Shown here one piece after another: positions 10,364-20,087 of a stretch of DNA of 64,000 nt (the first letter of the stretch is position 1; every line of letters starts with the position of its first letter). A program made the translations under genes and the position numbers. The stretch covers positions 3,651,419 to 3,715,418 of the forward strand of contig CM030939.1 in assembly GCA_018136815.1 (NCBI GenBank), read 5' to 3'. This stretch comes from Isochrysis galbana. Lineage: Eukaryota > Haptophyta > Isochrysidales > Isochrysidaceae. The notes under the pieces were generated by a model. It was not told the origin of the DNA, ran no database searches, and was given only the letters and a program-made list of their open reading frames with translations.

Positions 10364-11359
10364 ATGCGTGGCGTCCTCTGCCTCCTGCTCGCGGCGCTCT
10401 CGGCGGCCGCGGCGCTCACGGCGGCGCCGCTCGTCCACACCAGGCACGCCGTCGCTCGATGCGGCTCGCCCCTCATGATTGTGAGCAGCAGCACCGGGGC
10501 CAGTGCTGGGCAGAGAAGCTCCGACGGCGCACAGAGGGCGCAGCTCTGGCGCAAAGGGGCAGAGGGCGCGCTTACTGGCACGCGAGCGGCTGCGCGGGAC
10601 TCTTTTTTCGCTGCCATATGCGCTCGCCTGACCCTTTGTTCGATTCACGCATGGCACTGACTTCCGGTCCTTCCAACTGCAGAGCCATGGCAAGGGCTTC
10701 CGCAAGCTCAACAAGGCTGCAGACCAGCGCAAGGCTTTGCTGCGCTCCCTCACCACCGAGCTGATTCGTCACGGCAAGATCCAGACGACCCTCGCTCGGG
10801 CGAAGGAGGTCCGCAAGACCGCTGATCACATGGTCACCCTTGCCAAGGATGGCTCGCTTCATGCCCGCCGCCAGGCCCTCGGCTACATGTACGACAAGCA
10901 GCTTGTGCACTCGCTGTTTGAGCTCGCGCCGGAGCGGTGAGCACCCTCGCCCCGCCCCTAAACCGGCCGTTAGTTGGTATGAGTGCGATCCATCATAGCA
11001 GCTTTGATTCGATGGGCAAGCCTTGAGCACCCCGTCACGCCTGTTGCGAGGAAGCATGATGCGCTCCTGCACCCTTTGCGGTGTCTCACTGGCAGTGCAA
11101 CATAAGCCAGCGCCCATATCGTGTGGTTCTGACTCATGCACATCATTTCTCCAATGGATAGGAGGCAAATGCCTCAATTGATTCTTAATTGCTCTCTTCA
11201 CCTTGGACTATTCCACCTGAATAATCCTGGTGTCCCATCTCATCGCTTTACCCTTCTGCTTGCAGCTATGCCGACCGCAATGGTGGGTACACCCGTGTGC
11301 TTCGTGATGGCTACCGCAAGGGCGACAACGCGGAGATGGGCATCATTGAGCTCGTCTAA
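10364..11359 (+). CDS. rpl17: Ribosomal protein bL17, predicted plastid-targeted
   Basis: Three exons (10364-10480, 10683-10936, 11266-11359) give about 154 aa. Introns are GTGAGC...GCAG and GTGAGC...GCAG. After the leader the sequence reads [40 protein letters not shown], then [11 protein letters not shown], ending [20 protein letters not shown] and stop; this is the full bL17 core of about 115 residues. It belongs to the large subunit of bacterial-type ribosomes near the exit tunnel. The first exon encodes [20 protein letters not shown], a clear signal peptide, followed by a basic transit-like stretch, the bipartite pattern of complex plastids. A mitochondrial role is less likely because of the signal peptide. 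The second intron (329 nt) carries no recognisable element. Confidence 0.88.
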
Positions 11360-12129
11360 TCGTCTGGAATTCCCCGCGTGTCGTCGAGCATACGATTGTC
11401 CGAGACTCTTTCGATGTGGATCAGCGCTTTGAAAAATGCCATACATCGGTGGTGCTGGAGGTTTTCAAATAGGACCACTTGAGGTCGTGTCTCTAACTGA
11501 CTCTCATTGCTCTAGGCATTGCGCGCCACGAGGAATCACGAATGGTGAGATTTCTTTGGAGGTTCGGGGCGTGAATACGCATTCACAAACGTTTGCCAAG
11601 GAGGGCGTTCCTATTAACCACTGTTTGTGCGATGGCCCCCCGAATAATCCGGAGCAAGTGTTGGTGTTGGGAGGCTCCCAATTGTGTGTAGGTGTAAGTC
11701 GAAAGTAGTGTGAGTGTGAGAGATCATGACCGCAAAACGCGACTTAAACTAACACCGAACGTGTAGTCGTCGGCGCCACGCCGCTCTCGTCCGTTTCGTG
11801 CGCACGCGCCCCCGCTAGCGCTGGTAGGACGGTCAAACATCAAAATCAAACAATAAACAATGATTTATAACTATTACTAGTAGTAGTAGTACTAACATCC
11901 GGGGGAGACTGCATTTTTGACCGTCCCTCCAAGCCCATAAAAACTCCAGGGGGGCTTACCTGCCTCCACGAAAAATCGCCGAGGAAAGTGGTGGGTTTTA
12001 CCGCCCTCCTCGTCCTCGCCATTGGAGGCTATCTATCTATGGGCGGTGGTGGTACGTACGCTGACTCGGAGGGAGGGATAGGGATAGCAGCCACGGTGGT
12101 CCCAGCAGCTATCGGTTGCTTCCCCCCCT
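11360..12129. other. Intergenic region, no gene recognised
   Basis: No coding signal or repeat family could be supported here. A frame at 11436-11708 encodes 90 aa without any recognisable domain and is likely spurious. Confidence 0.45.
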
Positions 12130-12960
12130 ACTGAGAATCGGACACCGCGTACGAGAAGGGCCACAAGGCCAAGGACGAAGAGACCCTCGGCGCCATCGTA
12201 GCGCACCTCAACAAATTGAAGGGCGTTGACCTGGAACCCGACTTTTTGTCCAAGAGCGCCTCCGGCCCGTGGGAAATACTCGTTACGGCGGATTGCGCGA
12301 ATCAATTTCGCGAGAAGTACAAGGACGTAGCCGACTTCCGCAAGGCAGGAGGCAGGCATCCCATGCCCGATAGCGGTCAAATACCAAACCTTGGACGAAA
12401 AACTCAAGGAGCTCCCCCGGGCGTCCGACAAGGCGCTAGCCGGCGCCTTCCAAGACGTCTCGGCGCACTTGGTGGTGCGCAACTACAAATTCGAGATGTA
12501 GAGCCTCATCACCATCAGCTCACTCGCCAAGGCGGTCGAGAACCAGGAACCAGGGCTTCTACTTTCTCCAGCAGGGAACGAAGAAAGGACCAAGGATCCT
12601 CACCAAAGAAGGGATCCTAGTGACCCAAGGTAAGAAAGAAGTCTATCATCTCTACGTGACCCCCAAGCAAGGCTCGTTCAACTCGTTCGACTTTCTGCGC
12701 AAGCTTCTCCTCAACGTCAACGGAAAACGGAAATCCGTACCCCATCGATTACTCGATTACGCGGTCCGCAATTGCCGCGAGCTCGGCCCCTCCTTCTCCT
12801 TGGGCCCCCCTGCAATCAGGACCCCCCAGACAGCTCCTGTCGACCGGCAGGGTCGCGAGAGCCAGCGATGGCGAGTCGGGGCCAGGGCCACGCCCCAGCC
12901 TCACCTGCCCCCTGAGCTATGCTCCCAGGCCCACTCTATTTACTGTCAGAAGTAACGTCA
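12130..12960 (+). mobile_element. Degraded non-LTR retrotransposon ORF1 region
   Basis: Pieces of the ORF1 protein family appear in order but in different frames. At 12216-12350 LKGVDLEPDFLSKSASGPWE and ILVTADCANQFREKYKD match 5595-5710. At about 12366-12500 a second frame reads IAVKYQTLDEKLKELPRA and SAHLVVRNYKFEM, matching FAITYGALADSAPRK and ATYIVLRIFDP of the intact copy at 25915. At 12630-12790 EVYHLYVTPKQGS and LLDYAVRNCRELG match WHFYVYTDTSA and NLDYAVRSSVE. The copy carries several frame changes and stops, so it is dead and older than the intact copy. Confidence 0.7.
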
Positions 12961-13385
12961 CGACGATGCGGCAAGGCGCAAGGCGTGATGGTTTCCACCG
13001 GGAGGACCGTTGGTGGTTGAGCTCCTCTTCTTGCGCCCCTTGCCTTGCCACTCATACTCGCCCCCAGTGCGAGCGCCGCGCTGCGGCGGCTCCACCACCT
13101 TCAGCCGCGCCATGCGGCCGCGAGTGCCACGGGCCAAGAGCTTTGGCGCCAATCGTTCGCGTCAGCCGATTTGCACACCCAGTCCACATTGAAAAGCTGC
13201 CCATTTCAATATTGTTTCGAGTGCTGAGCCCCCCCCCCTCCTCACCCCATTAAGCCAGCATGTACCGGCAACCCCCCCCATTGTGAAGTTGCGGTTTATT
13301 TATTTCAAGTTTTGGGGAGCTGTGAAAAGAAAACTGAAAAAAATTTCAGTTTTGGAACGGAGGTAGTATTATTATTACTATTATT
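12961..13385. other. Intergenic stretch with Stowaway-like terminus
   Basis: No gene is supported. A minus-strand frame of 64 aa (12958-13152) is basic and unrecognised. At 13345-13369 the minus strand reads TACTACCTCCGTTCCAAAAC, strikingly like the end of Stowaway/mariner MITEs of plants, but no matching inverted end was found nearby. Confidence 0.4.
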
Positions 13386-13576
13386 ATGTATCGTCACGCC
13401 AGTATACATAGGGTGGCGAGCGCCGGGGGTGCCGGGCTTCCCGGGTACATGAAGAGATTGTCGGTCATCGTTTCGTCGATTGTTCTTTTCGCTCTAGGTG
13501 TGAAGCGAGCCAGTCCGTTGAGAGTGTCGAAGATCTTACTGCTTGTGACCCTGTATAAGTGGAAAGGTGCAGGCAC
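13386..13576 (-). mobile_element. Fragment of non-LTR retrotransposon ORF2 C-terminus
   Basis: The minus strand reads KIFDTLNGLARFTPRAKRTI then ETMTDNLFMYPG and LATLCILA. This matches IINILGELNKVARFSPKAEK, ETIIDNLFVFPKG and AICILYLLAW of the ORF2 C-terminal region at 24395-25474. The fragment is about 55 codons long and cut at both ends. Confidence 0.7.
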
Positions 13577-13770
13577 AAATGCAAAAGTAACAGCAATAGC
13601 TAGGCAACAACACGCACGCAGAACATGTACAGGGCGAAAGCTTTTGTTCTCGTGTCGCGGCCGCTCCTCCGGAAGCGGGTTAGCTCCCGAAATCTCTTTG
13701 CTACTTCACATCTCCTCGACATGACATGCATGGCGTCTTTCGGGCCCGCAAATGATGATAAACCGTGAAA
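13577..13770. other. 3' flank of the GPD gene
   Basis: Short non-coding stretch between the retroelement fragment and the end of the dehydrogenase gene. No poly(A) signal could be assigned. Confidence 0.4.
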
Positions 13771-15135
13771 TTACCCGTTTGAATCCCTCGTGCGGAGTGG
13801 CTCACTCATCGTGGAGTCGATGATCTGCACGATGGCCCTTGGACAACATCTTTCAAACGATATGGCGTAGATGGTCTCCATGAGCGGAAATCGCGCCCGC
13901 GACTCCTCTCCCTTGGATACGAGACACGCATGCACCTCTTGGCACGTAAGCGTACCCTGAAGCTTTTGGCCGTTGAGTAGCTCGGCCTCAATTTCTTCCC
14001 ATGTCACACTTGGACTGCGTCGTGCAAAAGCCTCTGCGCACTTGCGATTTCGTCCATCATAGCACGTTGTGATCAGGTCGGCAACCCCGCAGGATTCAAA
14101 GAACGTGTCATTGCGCACCCCTGGAAAAAATAGAGCACAGAAGGCCTGCATTTCTCGCAACCCGAGCCGCACGATGGCAGCTTTCGTGTTTGCCCCGAAG
14201 CCGATACCATCTGAAAAGCCGGCGCCCAAAGCAATCACATTCTTCAGTGCTCCGCACATCTCGACACTTGCGACATCGCTCACCACGGTGACATTGAATG
14301 ACGGCCGATGAAAGCATGCACGCCACACCTTTCCCGAGTCCAAGTTGGCGCACCCAATAGTCGCTTCACAAAATTCATCGCGGGCCACCTCATTGGCACC
14401 ATTGGCGCCCATCAGCACCGCGACTTCCATGCCTCCTAGATGAGAAGAGATGGTGTTGGAAATGAGCCGAGGTGTGTGGTCCCGGAAGTCGACGCCCTTG
14501 ATCAACGAAATTGCTCGGCAGCTGGGCGCCACCACTTGCAAGATCTCTGGACACAAGCGCGAGAGAAACTGATGCGGGAGCACTAGGATGAGCAGTGTGG
14601 CACCTTCAGCAGCCCTCGACAATTCTGGCACGGCAACGACATTGGGAGGGAGCAGTATGCCTGGCAGATACTTAACGTTCACGTGATCTGTGTTGATGAT
14701 GTCGGTAAGTTTCACACCCTTGATATTTTCCTCGTACACCCACATGGACACTGCGTCATCTAGATCTGGGTCTTCGGCTGCATTCCGTCCGACTACTCTC
14801 GAAATCGCTGACCCCAAATTGCCTGACCCCACGATACAGATCTTGTGTGGCGTCCTCGGCTTCCTAGGCTCGGTGGAAGAAGAGAAAGCCCGCTCTTTCG
14901 AGCGACCCAGACGTCGTTTGGTTATCCATGCGCCACTCACCACTACAGTCAGGGCGGCAACAAGCAGCGCAGCAGCTACAAGCCCAGAGCTGCCGTTTGC
15001 TGGCGGCGGAGCCGAAGGCTGCGCGGCTCGTCTGTGCGCGTTCCTCGGCCATGCGTGCGCGTAAGGCAAGAGTGCGCAGAGGGAAAGGGCGAGCGATCGC
15101 GATGGACAGCTCAGCACGGCCGGCCGATCTCCCAT
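13771..15135 (-). CDS. GPD1: NAD-dependent glycerol-3-phosphate dehydrogenase with membrane-type leader
   Basis: A single exon encodes 454 aa from ATG 15135. It should interconvert dihydroxyacetone phosphate and sn-glycerol-3-phosphate, feeding glycerolipid synthesis, osmotic glycerol or redox balance. The NAD fold begins ICIVGSGNLGSA at about residue 99. Later come VLPHQFLSRLCPEIL, ISLIKGVDF with the lysine near 213, VLMGANGANEVA, CGALKNVIALGAGFSDG with the expected catalytic lysine, and GFGANTKAAIVRLGL. The family core is about 350 aa; the extra 95 N-terminal residues hold a signal-like segment (LALSLCALLPYAHAW) and a second hydrophobic segment at about 51-71. The enzyme is therefore probably not cytosolic but in the ER, plastid or another membrane-bound compartment. 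No sign of breakage. Confidence 0.88.
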   Translation of the reverse strand: MGDRPAVLSCPSRSLALSLCALLPYAHAWPRNAHRRAAQPSAPPPANGSSGLVAAALLVAALTVVVSGAWITKRRLGRSKERAFSSSTEPRKPRTPHKICIVGSGNLGSAISRVVGRNAAEDPDLDDAVSMWVYEENIKGVKLTDIINTDHVNVKYLPGILLPPNVVAVPELSRAAEGATLLILVLPHQFLSRLCPEILQVVAPSCRAISLIKGVDFRDHTPRLISNTISSHLGGMEVAVLMGANGANEVARDEFCEATIGCANLDSGKVWRACFHRPSFNVTVVSDVASVEMCGALKNVIALGAGFSDGIGFGANTKAAIVRLGLREMQAFCALFFPGVRNDTFFESCGVADLITTCYDGRNRKCAEAFARRSPSVTWEEIEAELLNGQKLQGTLTCQEVHACLVSKGEESRARFPLMETIYAISFERCCPRAIVQIIDSTMSEPLRTRDSNG

Positions 15136-16464
<1,329 letters not shown>

Positions 16465-17253
16465 CTAGTCCACGATCTCGAAATCGTTGTCATCACTCAA
16501 TGCCTTTCCGATCGCCATCGATTTGCTCTTTCGCTTTTTACTTCTCCGCTGCTCTGTTCTCTCGTTCGGCTGATGCTGCTTGCGTCTCCGTCGCGTCGCT
16601 TCTTGAGCTTCATCTTTAACGTTTGATTCGTCCTCTGTTGCGGCAACTGGAATAGAATGTTCCTTTCTCGCCGCCTTCGAGCCGTGGGCGAGCGGTGGGT
16701 CTCGTCCTGTCAAATTGTGGCCTGACAAGGCATCCAACACCCACTGTCGGGGCTCACTCGGCATGTCGTTCATGCCATCAATGGAATTCGCCGTAATGTC
16801 GGCACCAGCTGCGCGAAGTTCTTCGATGAGACCGTGTGCGCTCGTCGCCTTGTAGATCTTCTGGCTCTTCACAGCGCCTGCGGCACGCATGATGGCTTGC
16901 GGCTCAGCGAGCTGCACAAGATGCGATGCTCATCGATATGGCTTAACAGGTGAAGGGGCAAGTGTGACGCCATCACCTTCGCATGAAAGGATACGAAACA
17001 AGACTCTCGGCTCTCCCTTGGCGATGGGCGTCCCCTCCAGCGCGCAGCGTGCCCTCGCGGTGGGTGCGAGGTCAGCGCGGATGTTCCTCGCAAAGCAGGC
17101 TGGGTGGAGCCACTTGGTCACCGTGAGCCCGTTGTGCCTATCAGGCATACCCACTCGGTACTCGCCCGTCTGGATTCCCTCCTTGCATGCCTGACACTTG
17201 GAGCGGCTCGAGGGCGCCAGCGCGACCGTCGGAAGCTGCGGCACGTCGGGCAT
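16465..17253 (-). CDS. PARP-type zinc-finger protein
   Basis: Two exons are proposed on the minus strand: 17253-16948 and 16911-16465, about 250 aa in all. The first holds a zf-PARP-like module: KCQACKEGIQTGEYRVG, a variable loop, then KWLHPACF, giving the Cys-x2-Cys ... His-x2-Cys ligands expected for nick-sensing fingers of PARP1 and DNA ligase III. The second is acidic and then strongly basic (RRRRKQHQPNERTEQRRSKK), ending DDNDFEIVD, with a likely nuclear localisation signal. No PARP catalytic domain is present, so this is a stand-alone DNA-break or chromatin-binding candidate. The joining intron is only 36 nt (GTTAAG to GCAG) and contains an in-frame stop; without splicing the protein would end after about 107 aa. 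The start is the ATG at 17253. Confidence 0.6.
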
Positions 17254-17550
17254 GGCCGACAGCAAGTGGGAAGTCTCCGCGAAGTGCCAGCGCGAAGTCA
17301 CCTTTTACCTTCGAACTTTTCTACTCTAGAGTACTAGTCGTAGAGTACCACGTGGGAATAGGAAATCCCGGAAGTCTTGTTGTCAATTTTTTGTCAAATT
17401 TGGGTGGCCCGGTGGCCCCGATGATCTTGACTTCCGTGAACGGCCGTTATTGTGAAACGGTACATTTATACTACATGATATATTTCTTAAAGGGCCGTCG
17501 CCATCGGAGGCGGGGGGGGCAGCGGCGAGGCCAACGACGTGGCGGCGGCC
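17254..17550. promoter_or_regulatory. Divergent promoter region between zinc-finger and J-protein genes
   Basis: Only 297 bp separate the two opposite start codons, so both promoters must lie here. An AT-rich part at 17310-17490 lies between GC-rich gene ends. No specific element can be assigned. Confidence 0.45.
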
Positions 17551-18618
17551 ATGCTGCTGGCCCTGCTCGTCTCAGTGGTGGGAAACGCGTACGATGTGCT
17601 CGGTGTGTCACCCGACGCGTCTGACCAGGCGATTCGGGCGGCCTACCGCCGCGCCGCCCTCGCCAATCACCCGGACAAGGTCGGCAAGACCACGAGCGCC
17701 GCCGGACGGAGCGCTGCAGCGCGCAGGATGGAGCTCATCAACGAGGCGTACGCGGCGATCGGCGAGCCGGAGGCGCGCTCAGACTACGATCGCTCTCAGC
17801 TTGTTCGAGCATCAGGCGGCTCGTCGAGCGGCGGCTACACCCAGGCTTACCGCCGGCCACCGGTTCAAGTGCGGCTCAAAGTCGCATGCTCCCTCGAGGA
17901 GATGGGAGGCTTTGCACCCGTGACCATTGATTTGGAATCAGTGTTAGGGTCCCAAGGTGGCCCATATCAGCGCATTCCACCGCTTCGCCACTGGTTGCCG
18001 CCGGGATGCGCGGTCGGTGATGTCGTGAGAATACCACTCAGCGGAGTTGGCATCGACTTGATGGTAGAAGTGCAGCTTGCAACGCATGCCAAGCGTCGTC
18101 TTTTGCACACATTTCTAAAGCCATGCCAAGAGTTTTCGCGCCATCGCGACGATCTGGACACTAAGATTTGGCTTCCAGCCTGGCACAATGCACGGTGGTG
18201 GCGGCGACGGGCATACGTCCGCACTATTTGCGGCCGACGAGTACAAGCGGTTCGTCCGAAAACGTGGGTGACTTCCGGCGAGGTGGTAACACTTGACGGA
18301 TTGGGGATGCCGATACGCCAGACGGCCCGTCGAGATTCCACACTCTCGCCCTTCACGAGTGATCGTGGCGCGCTCAAGGTTGAGGTCAGGATTCGCTCCT
18401 GGCCGGATTCCCTGCGTTGTGTCGCGGGGTCTGGCCTTCTTGTGGCCACAATGAGCACAGCACTCGTGAAGTTGGTGGGGTGGACACTCTTCAGGCGACG
18501 GAGACGACGGCATCTTGAGGTGCGCTTGTGGACAGGGCCCAGCCCATTCAATGTAGGTAAGCCGTTTCGCATATGGGGTCGTTCGCAGCTGTACACTTAC
18601 CAGTGGATTTACAATTGA
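17551..18618 (+). CDS. Secretory-pathway DnaJ/Hsp40 protein
   Basis: A single exon of 355 aa begins MLLALLVSVVGNA, a signal peptide, and runs directly into a J domain (YDVLGVSPDASDQAIRAAY) with the HPD motif at residues 40-42 and NEAYAAIGEPEARSDYD at its end. A Gly/Ser linker follows, then a divergent C-terminal substrate-binding region; GEVVTLDGLGMPI with GALKVEVRIRSWPDS resembles the class II DnaJ CTD. There is no Cys-rich zinc domain. A hydrophobic segment near residues 290-312 (LLVATMSTALVKLVGWTLF) may anchor it in the membrane. By family it would stimulate an ER-lumen Hsp70. I chose the ATG at 17551 because it puts the signal peptide at the very N-terminus. The gene is head to head with the zinc-finger gene. 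Confidence 0.75.
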   Translation: MLLALLVSVVGNAYDVLGVSPDASDQAIRAAYRRAALANHPDKVGKTTSAAGRSAAARRMELINEAYAAIGEPEARSDYDRSQLVRASGGSSSGGYTQAYRRPPVQVRLKVACSLEEMGGFAPVTIDLESVLGSQGGPYQRIPPLRHWLPPGCAVGDVVRIPLSGVGIDLMVEVQLATHAKRRLLHTFLKPCQEFSRHRDDLDTKIWLPAWHNARWWRRRAYVRTICGRRVQAVRPKTWVTSGEVVTLDGLGMPIRQTARRDSTLSPFTSDRGALKVEVRIRSWPDSLRCVAGSGLLVATMSTALVKLVGWTLFRRRRRRHLEVRLWTGPSPFNVGKPFRIWGRSQLYTYQWIYN

Positions 18619-18854
18619 TGAAGTTCGTTTTCGTACTTTGTCCATCAGTGCCACCGACGCCAACATGTCAACAATACGCAGCCGAATTTTCACTTCAAGT
18701 CGTTGCACCTGCTTGATTATGAACACCACTTGGTGAACCATCGAGCTGCGTACCGGTGCGCATATAGTTGTATGAGGTGCTGATGCACGCGATGATGGTT
18801 GTCATGATAGCATTCTCAGGTTAAGGTTAAGATGTATCAAGTAGCAAGTAGCGG

Positions 18855-19175
18855 TACTATGGACTATAGCAACGTAACAAATATCCCCGCCAAATGGGGC
18901 GACGGATACAAAGGGAACAGGCCACTAGAATTCTCACTGCCGGAAGAATACTCCATCGACGGAACCACGCCCCTCGACAAAACATAAGTAAGCTGCTTGA
19001 CCAGCGTCATGCAGAAACTAGAAACTAGACACGAAACCACGTCATAGGCGCCATCAAAATCAAAATGGACTAGCGAGATGGAGCGATAGACTCCGACACT
19101 TGGAAACACATGGCCCGCATATACACCTACCCACTGATCACAACCCGAGACTCCTACATGCACATGACATGCACT
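18855..19175 (+). mobile_element. Degraded ORF2 C-terminal fragment of a non-LTR retrotransposon
   Basis: Translated pieces match the ORF2 tail at 24395-25474. The first, about 18860-18987, reads NIPAKWGDGYKGNRPLEFSL then EEYSIDGTTPLD, against SPPAQWGEGYKTNRRLEYPL and DEYTLDGKTPLD. The second, about 19085-19170 in another frame, reads DTWKHMARIYTYPLITTRDS, against DTWAHLAKLYTSPMITARDM. Frame changes lie between them. Confidence 0.75.
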
Positions 19176-19284
19176 TCCAACTCATCACCCGCCTCGTCTT
19201 CGTCTTCCCACTCGCCACTCGGCGCTCGCCTCGGCTCCTAGGTGGGAACGGTAACCTTAGCGCTGCTCGCACGATTCCGCTTCA

Positions 19285-19400
19285 CCTACTTTTATGAGTA
19301 GGGGTCAATGGGGGCCTCACGCCCCCCTCCATCCATCGCAGACACCCCCTGGGTGGGCCTGCACAACCATCCTCAGCCCCTGGCCCCTGGCTTCTGGCAG
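19285..19400 (-). mobile_element. Non-LTR retrotransposon 3' tail, inverted
   Basis: Read on the minus strand, the block runs from GGCCCACCCAGGGGGTGTCT through GCGATGGATGGAGGGGGG to CCATTGACCCCTACTCATAAAAGTAGG. It matches the tail copies at 40095-40175 and 31345-31430. Confidence 0.7.
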
Positions 19401-19729
19401 GGCGGCTGAGCAGCCACCACATCTATTCCGCAAACACACACTCACTGGGCACGCGCCGCGCGCCGCACGCATTCGCCTGCACTTGCCCCTCATCGTACTG
19501 ACCCCCACTCCACCACTGAGCCACAGACCACCCGAGCCGCCAGGAAGGCACCCAGGGCCGGCGAGGCGAACGAGGGAGAGGCAAGAGAGGCCGGGGGGAC
19601 AGCTCCAGCCTCCACTGCCCCCTGAGCTGCGCCCCACCTGGCCCTCTAGGGGGACCCGAGGGCGCCGCGAGTGCGGTAAGAATAGCATGAAGATTTTAAT
19701 TTTGCTTCGCTACTTCTTTCCGAGGTACC

Positions 19730-19751
19730 CGTGTATGATTAATCATACACG
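19730..19751. repeat. 22-bp perfect palindrome
   Basis: CGTGTATGATT is followed directly by its exact reverse complement. It could fold into a hairpin or serve as a dimeric binding site; there is no gene close enough to decide. Confidence 0.85.
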
Positions 19752-20087
19752 TAAAACACCGGGATTTCCGCTCCTGTTTACTCGGCAAACCCAAAGAGGT
19801 CCTCTTTCGATGGAACGCGACCTTGACTACTTAGTCATACACCGCCCTAGTTCACAAAGCCTTGAACTCTGGAGTGCTGAAACATGCGCGACATCAAAAT
19901 GGTTCCATCGTACTTAGGCCGACAGTCAAACTCTACCTTTGGAAGACGTGAGACCTGTACCGCCCAAATCCACCCATGGCCTGGGATAAGGGTGTGACGG
20001 CACAAACAAGTTGAGATGGACTGCTGGGTATAATAATCGGGTCTTCCACACCGGATGATTTGGACGGTCATCGGTAAACCGTCAGAT

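Larger units (their letters stand above)
18619..20087. other. Intergenic region with retroelement pieces
   Basis: This holds a non-LTR ORF2 fragment (18855-19175), an inverted 3' tail (19285-19400), a 22-bp perfect palindrome (19730-19751) and one copy of a 23-bp dispersed motif (19801-19823). No host gene recognised. Confidence 0.55.

Noticed and set aside
9776-10756. A 326-aa minus-strand frame
   Set aside because: It spans the C-run and bL17 exons antisense; Arg/Gly runs come from GC-rich DNA.
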